From Sphingobacterium prati (GTDB lineage Bacteria > Bacteroidota > Bacteroidia > Sphingobacteriales > Sphingobacteriaceae), in the NCBI RefSeq assembly GCF_013167215.1, contig NZ_JABJWY010000034.1, forward strand, positions 1,240,001 to 1,304,000: a stretch of DNA of 64,000 nt, given 5' to 3'. Positions within the stretch are counted from its first letter, which is position 1; each line of letters begins with the position of its first letter. A program made the position numbers and the translations under genes. Below the pieces are notes generated by a model. The model was not told where the DNA came from, searched no databases, and worked only from the letters and a program-made list of their open reading frames with translations. Positions 42,779 through 50,667 of this stretch are shown piece after piece.

Positions 42779-44216
42779 CTGACACCTCCTTTCTTACCGT
42801 TGCAGATTGCGTGAGATAAACACTCAACAAGGGACGCTCACAAAGCTCTACCTGGATACCATGTTTTTTTAGGATGGCAAATACGCTGGGTAGGTCTTGC
42901 AGCGAACAGTCAAAGTCGATATTGTAAAGCTGATCAGTAAAGGCTTTATCCCAGACGATCGGTATAGGATTACGCTTGTTTTGCTCTGCAATAATGCCAA
43001 GGATATTTTCCAGTGAAATATTGACAAATCGGGCTTTTCGCGTGTTAGGATCGAAAAAATTTTCTGTTCTTAATCCTTCCCTTTTAAAAGCTGTATGGGA
43101 TGACGATACAGTAATGAAATATTGTTTTCGCAGCAAGGGCTTCAAGGAGAAATCCACGCCAAAGTTATCCGATAAAAACGAGCGCAGATCTTCCCGGAAT
43201 ATCGTCTTAGGATCGAGATTTGCAGTACTATCCAGATTAATAAATTCATAACAATAATAATGATCCTGTTTCCATTGATAATTCCATTTCGATCGATCTG
43301 CGATCGGCATGCTGGCAAATTTCTCGTAATCGTAGCACAAGAGCTTCTTAACGGAATCAGGAATATCAAACACCAATCTGTTAAATCGGCCGTAATGAGG
43401 TATATCTCTGCTATAAAGTTTGTAGAGCATATCTTCAATAGCACCATTGAGATACCTTAAATAAGATTTATTTGTTTTCAACCGACCAATATGCCAGTTG
43501 AACGAGCGATAGAAAGCTCTGTTTGAACCGTATTTGGCGATGACATTATCCTTGAGGAAATCCTGCAGTTTTATGCTGTCCTGATAATCGACTAATTCAG
43601 CTTTCTTAAATTCCTCTATGGGTTTGCCCTGAATAGCATTCAGTATATTACCGTCTGTAATATAATCACTTGTGTTGGACAGCAGGAGCTTATCATCCGC
43701 TATCCATATCGAATGCGGCAAGGAGTGACGCGGAAAGTACTTCTTTAAAATCTGATCCTCGTATACAGTAGATACTGAGCTATTATTTCTAGCACTAAAG
43801 CTCTGTATTTTTTCTTTGGTTTCATCTGTCACAGCAAGTATCGCGATGTCCTGACCATACTTGGCACGATATTGATCCAGTTTGGGAAGCATCTTGATAC
43901 AAGGGGCGCACCATGTCGCCCAAAAATCAATAATAATTAGTTTTTTGCTTTTGAAGTCGGCAAGCTTAATCGTATTCTTTACTTTGGAATCGTTTATAAC
44001 AGCCAGGGGCAGGTTCCAAAGTGCTTCGGGAACCGTATCCCCTACCTTCAACGCTTTGATCATTTGAAGCCCATCAGCCCCGCTGTCCTTGCGGGGCGTC
44101 TGAGCTGATAAACTAAACATAGAAACTAAGGTGAATAGGATTACTAAAACAGTAATCTTTAGTATTTTAATATGCAGCAATGTGCTACTATTTGGTTGTA
44201 ATTTTAATCTTTTCAT
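42768..44216 (-). CDS. TlpA-family disulphide reductase with C-terminal DUF3738-like part
   Basis: A 482-residue exported protein: signal peptide (about 20-38), then a TlpA-type thioredoxin domain (about 55-210) with the CxxC motif in WATWCAPCIKMLPKL. A long middle region is unassigned, and the C-terminal part (about 395-475) has a STN/DUF3738-like look (ISLENILGIIAEQNKRNPIP read as SLENILGIIAEQN, DFDCSLQDLPSVFAILKKHG). Family members reduce or rearrange disulphides in the periplasm. In Sphingobacteriaceae such proteins are commonly encoded with SusC/SusD. It overlaps the SusC gene by 11 bases and follows a hypothetical gene by 4. The redox link to MauE-like and DUF6520 proteins upstream is inference. 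Confidence 0.85.
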   Translation of the reverse strand: MKRLKLQPNSSTLLHIKILKITVLVILFTLVSMFSLSAQTPRKDSGADGLQMIKALKVGDTVPEALWNLPLAVINDSKVKNTIKLADFKSKKLIIIDFWATWCAPCIKMLPKLDQYRAKYGQDIAILAVTDETKEKIQSFSARNNSSVSTVYEDQILKKYFPRHSLPHSIWIADDKLLLSNTSDYITDGNILNAIQGKPIEEFKKAELVDYQDSIKLQDFLKDNVIAKYGSNRAFYRSFNWHIGRLKTNKSYLRYLNGAIEDMLYKLYSRDIPHYGRFNRLVFDIPDSVKKLLCYDYEKFASMPIADRSKWNYQWKQDHYYCYEFINLDSTANLDPKTIFREDLRSFLSDNFGVDFSLKPLLRKQYFITVSSSHTAFKREGLRTENFFDPNTRKARFVNISLENILGIIAEQNKRNPIPIVWDKAFTDQLYNIDFDCSLQDLPSVFAILKKHGIQVELCERPLLSVYLTQSATVRKEVSDEN

Positions 44217-44220
44217 AATT

Positions 44221-44589
44221 CTAGGAATTGGTATTGGAAGGTGATACCCGCCGGAAGAAATCCGAAATAGCTTTGGAAGTCGCTATCTCCTCTTTATTGA
44301 CCTCAATTGAAATTGAGACCTTACCCAGATCCATTTGACGTGCGTGGATCATAAAATAAGCTATCAATATGCGGAGAAGATCAACGGAGAATTCGGTCAA
44401 TTGTGAATTATCTTTCATCTTTTCCTTATCACTCGTTTCGGGTTGTAAAGCAACAATATAGGCTTGAATTGTGCTTAAGGAATACTTATCCCAAAAGTCT
44501 TGAACATTCTTAACAGGATCATATCCTGATCGATGGGTTTCGTAAATCACTAAATCCAATAGGATTAGATGAGCATAATTCGATCTCAT
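44221..44589 (-). CDS. Hypothetical protein (122 aa), head of the TlpA/SusCD operon
   Basis: A soluble, helical, acidic protein starting MRSNYAHLILLDLVIYETHR, with no signal peptide. It precedes the TlpA-like gene by four bases, so it is very likely co-transcribed. I recognise no family. The short body of helices (SVDLLRILIAYFMIHARQMD) might be a small adaptor or regulator. Confidence 0.6.
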   Translation of the reverse strand: MRSNYAHLILLDLVIYETHRSGYDPVKNVQDFWDKYSLSTIQAYIVALQPETSDKEKMKDNSQLTEFSVDLLRILIAYFMIHARQMDLGKVSISIEVNKEEIATSKAISDFFRRVSPSNTNS

Positions 44590-44853
44590 TTCTTAGATTT
44601 TTAATGGCGAGCTTAGGACATAGCTATTCCAGTCCGATTGAATCGGATACTTTTTAGGCCGTAAACCGCCCGTAATAAAATTGGTTAATTGGGATAGCTA
44701 GAATTCTATTGAATGGGTATGACTCGGTATATAATTGGGCATCTCGAATTCCATAGCTGATGTTACCAGATCATTGCTGGCGAAATCAGACCGAGCTACT
44801 CGGGAGATTTGAAGATGTTTTTTGTGATTTGTTTTTTCATTTGATATAAAATA

Positions 44854-44900
44854 AAAAAGCATCGATTACACTATAACAATACATGTAATCAATGCTTTTT
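44854..44900. terminator. Hairpin AAAAAGCAT...ATGCTTTTT
   Basis: AAAAAGCATCGATTACA (from 44854) pairs with TGTAATCAATGCTTTTT (to 44900), with one C/A mismatch. It is flanked by A-runs and T-runs, so it can work in both directions. Its loop side contains AATACATGTAAT, 11 of 12 bases the same as the core of the XRE-gene palindrome. Confidence 0.6.
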
Positions 44901-44920
44901 GTAGTATTTGTACAACAAAA

Positions 44921-45036
44921 GTTAGGTGATCGCTTACTGTCGCCGTAACAAAAGCCCTGGCGAGGCCCCCAATCTCTGAGGTGCGATTAGGATGACAATA
45001 CGGCGCTGATAAGTAAGCGTCAACCCTACCTCAGGA
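44921..45036. ncRNA. Candidate structured RNA of unknown class
   Basis: Pairing blocks: CGCTTAC (44931-44937) with GTAAGCG (45013-45019), CGCCGT (44941-44946) with ACGGCG (45000-45005), AATC with GATT inside, and CTGAGGT (44976-44982) with ACCTCAG. The nested pairs suggest a multi-stem fold of about 115 nt. The GC content is well above the surrounding AT-rich DNA. I matched it to no riboswitch or RNA class. It may equally be a decayed element. Confidence 0.35.
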
Positions 45037-45105
45037 AATATTTTTCCAAAGATAATGAATTGACGCATTACCCACACTCGTATTGTCATTAATTAAATCG
45101 CCAGA

Positions 45106-45138
45106 TTTGTTACGAGTATTGTTATGAGTCTATATTTA
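45106..45138 (+). promoter_or_regulatory. Candidate Bacteroidota promoter for the XRE gene
   Basis: TTTG (45106-45109), 21-base spacer, TATATTTA (45131-45138), a near match to TTTG-N19/21-TAnnTTTG. It would start transcription around 45145, 118 bases before the ATG and upstream of the palindrome at 45208, so the palindrome would lie in the leader. Confidence 0.4.
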
Positions 45139-45207
45139 TTAGCTTATGTTCTTATTAATGTCTTTTCTATAATTTCATTTATTTAATACAATAACAAAGA
45201 TAAAATT

Positions 45208-45233
45208 AAAATGTAATACATGCAATACATTTT
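45208..45233. promoter_or_regulatory. Palindrome upstream of XRE gene, likely auto-operator
   Basis: AAAATGTA (45208-45215) and TACATTTT (45226-45233) are inverted arms around ATACATGCAA-type spacer, 30 bases before the XRE start. Small XRE repressors typically bind such palindromes in their own promoter region. A related core, AATACATGTAAT, is in the hairpin at 44878-44889. Confidence 0.5.
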
Positions 45234-45262
45234 AATAACATTTTTTGAAGTCTTTAGTCTTT

Positions 45263-45508
45263 ATGGAGAGTAAAGCAAAGATTAGTAAAATTGAACAATA
45301 TATAATTGACTTTATTTACAAACTGCGGAAAGAGAAAAACTTAAATCAAGCTGATATCGCCACAATTATTGGAGTAAGCCGAGTTTTTGTAACTAATGTA
45401 GAAAATCCATCAAATAGAGCCAAATATAATATCGATCATATCAATGCCTTAGCTGACCATTTTGGAATGTCTCCAAGAGATTTTTTGCCTGAAAGAGCTA
45501 TTATTTAA
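45263..45508 (+). CDS. XRE-family (Cro/C1-type) HTH regulator
   Basis: An 81-residue protein from ATG at 45263 (MESKAKISKIEQYIIDFIYK); an upstream TTG start is less likely. Nearly the whole protein is one HTH_3 domain: LRKEKNLNQADIATIIGVSRVFVTNVENP, seen as NLNQADIATIIGVSRVFVTN, then NALADHFGMSPRDFLP. Function: transcription repressor, and probably autoregulated through the palindrome at 45208. It is followed by a small-RNA unit and the convergent DUF3800 gene; the group could be a defence or toxin-antitoxin-like module, but this is speculative. Confidence 0.85.
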   Translation: MESKAKISKIEQYIIDFIYKLRKEKNLNQADIATIIGVSRVFVTNVENPSNRAKYNIDHINALADHFGMSPRDFLPERAII

Positions 45509-45722
45509 TATTTTGCGACTGCAATGTGAACTTTATTTTCAGAATAGCTGAATAGGGTTAATTATCTAACGTAATTCTCAAAAGGAGGTCAAACAAATTT
45601 CAACAAATACAGATTGTTATAGGCACAATAATCAGTTATTAGGACTCGAGCACTTTCTTTTAAAACGGAGATATATTTTGTAGGATAGTCAATAGCTAGT
45701 ACCTAAAATTTTGTATAAAAAG
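45509..45722. other. Short spacer after XRE gene
   Basis: AT-rich, no gene or hairpin that I can support. It separates the XRE gene from the small-RNA promoter. Confidence 0.4.
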
Positions 45723-45753
45723 TTTGGCAATAGAAATTTAATCAGTATATTTG
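45723..45753 (+). promoter_or_regulatory. Exact Bacteroidota promoter TTTG-N19-TATATTTG
   Basis: TTTG at 45723-45726, exactly 19 bases, then TATATTTG at 45746-45753. This matches the Bacteroidota sigma-ABfr consensus in every key base, and it is the best promoter in the window. It points to a short region with no protein gene. Confidence 0.8.
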
Positions 45754-45758
45754 TATTG

Positions 45759-45819
45759 AATCTGAAAAAGAGCCAGTCTCTTTAGTAGGATTCCTCCGGT
45801 GACTGTGGTCACCTTTTTT
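45759..45819 (+). ncRNA. Putative small RNA with own promoter and terminator
   Basis: Starting about six bases after the TATATTTG box, the transcript would be about 60 nt. It contains a hairpin AAAGAG...CTCTTT (about 45766-45783), a possible AGGATTCCT mini-stem and a terminator hairpin GGTGACTGTGGTCACC followed by T6 at 45798-45819. No ORF of note. Its end abuts the stop codon of the convergent DUF3800 gene. The target is unknown. Confidence 0.65.
45798..45819. terminator. Intrinsic terminator GGTGAC-loop-GTCACC + T6
   Basis: Six-bp stem, TGTG loop and T6 on the plus strand. On the minus strand it lies at the DUF3800 stop, so it may serve both the small RNA and DUF3800. Confidence 0.75.
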
Positions 45820-46582
45820 ATATCTCAACTATACCAAAAGTATTTCTCGACGTTACTTCTTTTACTATGACGTTTTCTAATCTTTTGTAAAAATTATTTC
45901 CTCCTTTTTTCTTCATATACGAATTTGGTTGATATCGTTGTCTTACGCAATATGCTAGTACATCATTCATTTGATGCAAAAAAGAATATTGTGAGTCTCG
46001 AAAAACTGGATCCTCAATCACAGAATTTATCTTTAAATTTCGATAACCAGATTCATAAAATCTTGAGTTATTTGGGATTGTATTATAGTGTCTCATTTTT
46101 CTTAACAGCGTCCTTAATTTTTGTCCTTCTGTATTGTCAGACAGTATTATCCCTTTATCGTCTGTATTTGATGGTCCTCTGAAATTCTTATTACTTATTG
46201 TATTTTCAAACCTCATTACTAGAGTATTCCAGGCTAATTGAAAAATATCGTCAGTTCTTCCTTGCTTATCTACTACGACGCTAAAGATATTTAAATCAGT
46301 TTGTATATTTAGCCAGTCAATACATTTTTTTATTATATCAAGCCGGTCATTTCTTTTAATCCTAATTAGATCTCCTGGCCTGCTTATTAGTTCAGTACAG
46401 TGAATTTCATCTCTTAATTTTAATCCCTTTGAATCTCTTAAAAATCTCCTAAATTCAACCAAGTTTTCTAAAGTTTGTCTCCATCTTAATTCATGGATCA
46501 CAATTGCGGAAAGCACAAAGTATCGAGTCGGGCTATTGTGTAATCCAACATCCCCACTTTCATCAACATACATTAAATACAT
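45818..46582 (-). CDS. DUF3800-domain protein
   Basis: A 254-residue protein with the family opening MYLMYVDESGDVGLHNSPTR, where the YVDESG motif carries the conserved acidic residues. DUF3800 is usually described as RNase H-fold-like and is often found in mobile and defence neighbourhoods; the biochemical role is unproven. Later blocks FRGPSNTDDKGIILSDNTEG and QMNDVLAYCVRQRY are typical. It sits in an AT-rich accessory stretch beside an XRE regulator, a small-RNA unit and an ISL3 element. Its start at 46582 gives the canonical N-terminus. Confidence 0.88.
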   Translation of the reverse strand: MYLMYVDESGDVGLHNSPTRYFVLSAIVIHELRWRQTLENLVEFRRFLRDSKGLKLRDEIHCTELISRPGDLIRIKRNDRLDIIKKCIDWLNIQTDLNIFSVVVDKQGRTDDIFQLAWNTLVMRFENTISNKNFRGPSNTDDKGIILSDNTEGQKLRTLLRKMRHYNTIPNNSRFYESGYRNLKINSVIEDPVFRDSQYSFLHQMNDVLAYCVRQRYQPNSYMKKKGGNNFYKRLENVIVKEVTSRNTFGIVEI

Positions 46583-46685
46583 AAAATTTCTATTATTTTC
46601 AGAATTGGTTACTGATAATTCACAAATATATACAATAGTCTTCTATATGAAAAAAGACGTCGACTGACCTAAGTGTAATCGGTAA

Positions 46686-46693
46686 CTAAGAAT
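46686..46693. repeat. 8-bp target-site duplication, left copy
   Basis: CTAAGAAT directly outside the left inverted repeat. The identical octamer directly follows the right inverted repeat at 48547-48554. Confidence 0.95.
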
Positions 46694-48546
46694 GGTTCTT
46701 CGCCAATTTTGATGCAATTATCCAGTTTTTGAAAGACAAACTTTTCTTCTAAGTAACTCAAAGCCACATCTACCATACATCTCACGTTTTTTATTTTTTA
46801 ACCTGTTTACATTTCCTTCTACCAGGCCATTCGTCCAATTATAGCTTATGGCATTCTTTACCGCAAGTATATCCTTTTTCAATCCCTTACAAAAGCTGTC
46901 AATTCTACTTCGGCCAATAGATCGGACATATTCAAACCAGATGTCCAATCGATCGGGACAACCTCCTTTTAGAACATTTCTAAAGTCTACGAAAAGCGTA
47001 CGAAAACTGGATAAAAGTGGAACCTCACTTACCAGTTTGTCAACAATTTCCTTTTCCTTTGAGCATTCTCCCGTATCCTCTGAAACTCCATATTCTGGAT
47101 TTGTTACATAAATTGACAGCGTTTTTGGCAAAGGGATAGAATAAGGTCCAATTTTAGGTTTATTGACCTTTAATGGCTCCGGGTACGTCCTATTCCATTT
47201 ATGTTCATAGTGGGGAAAATTCAAATAAAACCATCTTGTAAAAGATCGTTCACAACAGTTTAAGCCTATGCTCTTTAGAGACCTGAACATGGCCGTAGGA
47301 TTGATTTCCAAACTGCACATGTGCTTAATTTCGTCCATATATATTTCATAATGTACGCGCGTACTTCTTGCTGCTGAAGGCATTCCCTGTTCCAGATGTT
47401 TTTTTACAGTGCGCCGGTTCGTTTGGGTTTTTCGAGCGATTTCAGAAATACTGTGTCCGTCTTTTTTCATTTCGATCATCTGGGAAAGCTTCTCTTTTTT
47501 TTGAACCATTACGGAGGACATCGCCTGCTTAACATTGCCCTTGGCGTATAAAGTTTCTTTAGCTGCTTTATCAATGGGCCTCCTTGATTCGGATCTCTCA
47601 TAAATACTTTTGGAGATTTTCTTCAAATGAATATATTCCTGCCTGATCTCCTCTTGTATAGCATCTCCGAGATTTTTCACCAAATGGAACCTATCAGCTA
47701 TTTGTTTTGCCTAAGGGATAGCTCTCTTGATGGCACTGGAATAAACTGTGGACCGATCTCTGGTTACGTATTTGATTTCTTTATGATCCGACAGCCATTC
47801 CACAACATCACTGGAATCCCTGCTGTTCAGTAGGTCTATGGGCCGTCCTGTCTCGGCATTAACGATAATTGTACCATAATTCATTCCCTTTCTCTTTGCC
47901 CAATCGTCTATTCCGATGCAGAGCAATTTGTCGTTTGTTGGCATCGCCATGGATTTGACCATTCTAAGACAAGTACTACTACTGATAGGGATATTCATTA
48001 TTCTGGAAAAATAGGCCCCTTTATTGGACGATACCTCAAGAAGGAACTTCTTTAAATGTTCTGAAGCCCTGATCGTACGTCTGGAATAAGGCTCTGTCAA
48101 GCCGTCACACCGTTCCGAAAATATCCGCCTTTCACAGGAGGGATTTTTGCAGGCAAAGCGCCGTACCTCAAGCCTAATGAGAATTGCGATTGCTGCCCAG
48201 GGCAGGTCCGCGAGTGTTCGCACATAAGAGGAACGCACGTTGCAACTGCTTTTCATACAACTCGGGCATTTGGAGCGTGTTCCCGTTCTTTTTGCAAATA
48301 GACGTATGGTTGTACCTTGTATTTCCGAGCGATAGATCTTAATTTTCCGGGCACCATAAAATAAACCTACAATTTTTAAGTTAAAAATATTGGATGGATT
48401 CAATCTTAAAGAGTTTGATTATCAATTCTTTAAGATACGAAAAAAGCATTAGCAAAACAACTTTAAAATGATTTATTTTGCTGAAAATAAGATAGTTAAC
48501 ATGAATTATAGAGAATTATTAAGTGCATCAAAATTGGTGAAGAACC
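46694..48546 (-). mobile_element. ISL3-family insertion sequence, complete ends
   Basis: Element of 1,853 bp. Left inverted repeat begins GGTTCTTCGCCAATTTTGAT; the right end read inward is GGTTCTTCACCAATTTTGAT. The roughly 27-bp repeats differ at only two positions. An 8-bp duplication CTAAGAAT flanks both sides, as expected for ISL3. It contains a single transposase gene that has one premature stop codon. The intact duplication suggests a recent insertion, and the element could still be mobilised in trans. Confidence 0.95.
46718..48403 (-). pseudogene. ISL3-family transposase with one in-frame TAG
   Basis: The two halves (48403-47711 and 47708-46718) lie in one frame, joined by a single TAG at 47711-47713. 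The sequence continues smoothly across it: AIKRAIP, stop, AKQIADRFHLVKNLGD. The full protein would be about 561 residues. The N-terminal zinc-finger (CPSCMKSSC, then CKNPSC) and the DDE core (GIDDWAKRKG, VTRDRSTVY, and TNGLVEGNVNRLK with the final Glu) are all present. The C-terminal stop lies inside the left inverted repeat. The product is nonfunctional unless the stop is read through. Confidence 0.93.
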
Positions 48547-48554
48547 CTAAGAAT
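48547..48554. repeat. 8-bp target-site duplication, right copy
   Basis: CTAAGAAT, identical to 46686-46693. Joining the flanks across one copy restores the pre-insertion sequence. Confidence 0.95.
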
Positions 48555-48703
48555 ACATAACTTTTGGTAATCACGAGTGCAGCAAAAATAGGAATAACAG
48601 TGCAGTGGAGTTTCTGAAATTAAACCAAATGAGCGGAAGATTAACAAAATCGCTCTGTTTTTTCGAGCTTAAGGGATATAGAATTATTTTGCAAAAATAT
48701 ATT

Positions 48704-48955
48704 ATGGTAAAATTTATACATTTAAACACAGCTAGTGGTAGAAAAGTTGTCTTCAACGTTGACAATATTTTTTATCTTATTGAGTTGAAGGATTCAAAAT
48801 ACGGATCGAAAACTCAAGTCAGTTAGGTAGGAAATCAAATTTTTGTTGTTCAAACAAGTATTCGGTGCGCTTTTACAAATTTTCATACAAAAGTGCTTTT
48901 GATAATTAGTTTTAGTAATTTTAAGAAAAACTTAATTTTATGGACAACATTTTAG
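48704..48955 (+). pseudogene. Small FlbD-like protein gene cut by a stop
   Basis: From ATG at 48704 the product starts MVKFIHLNTASGRKVVFNVD and ends at TAG 48824-48826 after SKTQVS. Past the stop, the same frame continues VGNQIFVVQTSIRCAFTN and remains open to 48955. In wording the piece resembles small FlbD-like proteins (a strand-turn-strand start, then VGNQIFVVQTS). If so, a Leu or Gln codon has become TAG. The remains are short, so family membership is uncertain. Confidence 0.4.
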
Positions 48956-49215
48956 ACAAAGTATTTGGAAGTGGTTATTCAGATGCCAATGAAAGATTAG
49001 ACAACGAATTGCTTAAAATTCAAGAAAAGTATAATGCTTGGTTTGATAAGAACCTAAATGAAGATGAATATGGTGAAAAACATAATATTCTATATTATAA
49101 ATTCGTCTATTATAATCCCCCAAGAATTTCATTCGATATTACAATTGACAATTTGCCTGACCAAATTAGACACGAGTGTAATGAAAAATTTAAGGAATCA
49201 TTTGGAATAGAATAA
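48940..49215 (+). CDS. Hypothetical protein (91 aa)
   Basis: A soluble, acidic, helical protein, MDNILDKVFGSGYSDANERL, with a later HNILYYKFVYYNPPRISFDI segment. No signal, TM or motif recognised. Starts at a clean ATG. It is in the accessory island, just downstream of the FlbD-like remnant. Confidence 0.5.
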   Translation: MDNILDKVFGSGYSDANERLDNELLKIQEKYNAWFDKNLNEDEYGEKHNILYYKFVYYNPPRISFDITIDNLPDQIRHECNEKFKESFGIE

Positions 49216-49224
49216 CTTCAAAGC

Positions 49225-49428
49225 CTAGATCAAAAATCTAGCTTTGACCACGGGATCAACCCAATACACCGAATGATCCGTTAGCGTAAGTATATCTAGT
49301 GGCAAAACATGACATTCAATAATATCCTCAAGCCCATCACCTAGAACGTATTGCAAAGCTTCTACAGACTCAACAGAACCTTCCAAAATAGTACGTTTAT
49401 TCAAGGCATATAGATCAGATGGAATCAT
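49225..49428 (-). CDS. Small hypothetical protein (67 aa), doubtful
   Basis: The first ATG in this frame is at 49428 (MIPSDLYALNKRTILEGSVE). An upstream TTG at 49485 would add FKWLKDQLKNWITRN. No domain is recognised, and the start is uncertain. It may be the remains of a longer gene on this strand. Confidence 0.35.
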   Translation of the reverse strand: MIPSDLYALNKRTILEGSVESVEALQYVLGDGLEDIIECHVLPLDILTLTDHSVYWVDPVVKARFLI

Positions 49429-49541
49429 ATTAATTCGGTTCCGTGTGATCCAATTCTTCAGCTGATCTTTTAGCCATTTGAACAACTCGACTGCCTGCTG
49501 CTTTAGCTAAGGAGATGCCAGCAGCATAGATATCCAAGACA

Positions 49542-49727
49542 CTATTTAAGTTTTTTTCGCTCCATAACAATCCATTTTATCGCGGCATCCAGTTCGCTGG
49601 GCCAAGCCTTTAATCCCTCTTCCAGTATTCGCGCCCCGGCTTCAATTCCTACGCCCTGAGCAGCCGATAAAGCCATTTTCCGAATGTGGTCTATATACCC
49701 TGTTGGTGGTTCTTTGCTTAGTTTCAT
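49542..49727 (-). CDS. Small hypothetical protein (61 aa), possibly frameshifted
   Basis: ATG at 49727 gives MKLSKEPPTGYIDHIRKMAL through IVMERKKLK. The gene ends in a run of seven A. In the next frame the coding-like run continues for about 38 residues (LDIYAAGISLAKAAGSRVVQ, then a stop after HTEPN near 49440). This suggests a slippage indel in the A-tract. No family recognised. It is divergent from the gene at 49785 with a perfect palindrome between. Confidence 0.45.
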   Translation of the reverse strand: MKLSKEPPTGYIDHIRKMALSAAQGVGIEAGARILEEGLKAWPSELDAAIKWIVMERKKLK

Positions 49728-49756
49728 TTCACAAAATTAAAATTTATCTTGATATA

Positions 49757-49775
49757 TTACTAATATTATTAGTAA
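49757..49775. promoter_or_regulatory. Perfect palindrome between divergent genes
   Basis: TTACTAATATTATTAGTAA is a perfect 19-base palindrome centred at 49766. It lies in a 57-bp divergent gap (starts at 49727 and 49785), and a TAATTTTG box follows on the plus side. It is a good candidate operator for both genes. Confidence 0.55.
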
Positions 49776-49784
49776 TTTTGATCT

Positions 49785-50246
49785 ATGAAACCGTTAGAAG
49801 TCCATTGTAGAAATAGGGTAATGTATGTTCGGATGAACATAGAGGATAAAGGTATGGGCATGCGTGATTATCATCTGTATGGCAAGGATGGGCTAAGTTT
49901 CTACGTCTTCAGGCGTTCACAGGGAGAATGGGAACTCGCTTATGGTGTAATGCCAGATGACTTGAAAGACGCTTGTATAGATGCGCTTATTCTTCGGTTC
50001 GATCACGATTCACCTCAATTGTTCTACACGAACGGGAAAAGGAATATTGTCCGTGTGAGTGCAAAGAAAGATGGAGTATGGCACGTGTATGTAAACAATT
50101 TCTATGTTGCTTCGATACAGTATGACCAGTTCTCTAAGAAATTCGAATATCACCTGGAAGCGGAAACACCGCTGACCGATGACCATATCCAGAAGTATAT
50201 TGCCATGATTCAGCGAGGGGAAATAAAATGGGTGAAAGAACGATGA
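49785..50246 (+). CDS. Hypothetical protein (153 aa), accessory island
   Basis: A soluble beta-rich protein, MKPLEVHCRNRVMYVRMNIE, with no recognised domain. The C-terminal segment WHVYVNNFYVASIQY...LTDDHIQKYI resembles the next protein's FQVMINNFFITSISI...LTTDELTIFM. It shares a stop/start overlap (ATGA at 50243-50246) with that gene, so the two are translationally coupled. Unknown function. Confidence 0.65.
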   Translation: MKPLEVHCRNRVMYVRMNIEDKGMGMRDYHLYGKDGLSFYVFRRSQGEWELAYGVMPDDLKDACIDALILRFDHDSPQLFYTNGKRNIVRVSAKKDGVWHVYVNNFYVASIQYDQFSKKFEYHLEAETPLTDDHIQKYIAMIQRGEIKWVKER

Positions 50247-50482
50247 AGTCTATTATGTTCCGCTGTTTAGTGGATGGTATTCCTCAATATGTCGACATTT
50301 CAAAACTGTATGGGGGAGGCTCCTTCCAAGTAATGATCAACAATTTTTTTATAACTTCTATATCAATATTGAATGGCGAATGGAAAATGCACCGCAATAA
50401 TAAATCCTGGCTAACCACCGATGAACTGACTATTTTTATGGAACATTTCGAAGCTGAGGTGGTTTATGAGGAGGAAATATAA
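50243..50482 (+). CDS. Hypothetical protein (79 aa), paralogue-like to its neighbour
   Basis: Start chosen at ATG 50243 (MKSIMFRCLVDGIPQYVDIS) because its ATGA overlaps the preceding stop; an ATG at 50228 is also possible. Like its upstream neighbour it has an (I/V)NNF(F/Y) core and an LTTDEL segment, so the pair looks like a duplicated small domain. Function unknown. Confidence 0.6.
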   Translation: MKSIMFRCLVDGIPQYVDISKLYGGGSFQVMINNFFITSISILNGEWKMHRNNKSWLTTDELTIFMEHFEAEVVYEEEI

Positions 50483-50667
50483 AAGCCGGGGGTAAAGTTT
50501 TTTCAGGACGAGACAATCGGGCAGTTACGGAAAACGTGTCGTTGTAGGCGGCGGAAGATGTTGGCAGCATCGATAAATAAATATCTTCTGAAAGAATAAA
50601 TCCATAAATTAGTTCAAGAACTTTTTGAATCTATATATTTGAATTTAAAACTGCTTATATCTATAGT

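Larger units (their letters stand above)
44590..45262. other. Long noncoding region with hairpins and operators
   Basis: No gene is supported in these 673 bases. It holds a terminator-like hairpin (44854-44900), a possible structured RNA (44921-45036), a promoter-like pair (45106-45138) and a palindrome (45208-45233) in front of the XRE repressor. Confidence 0.6.
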
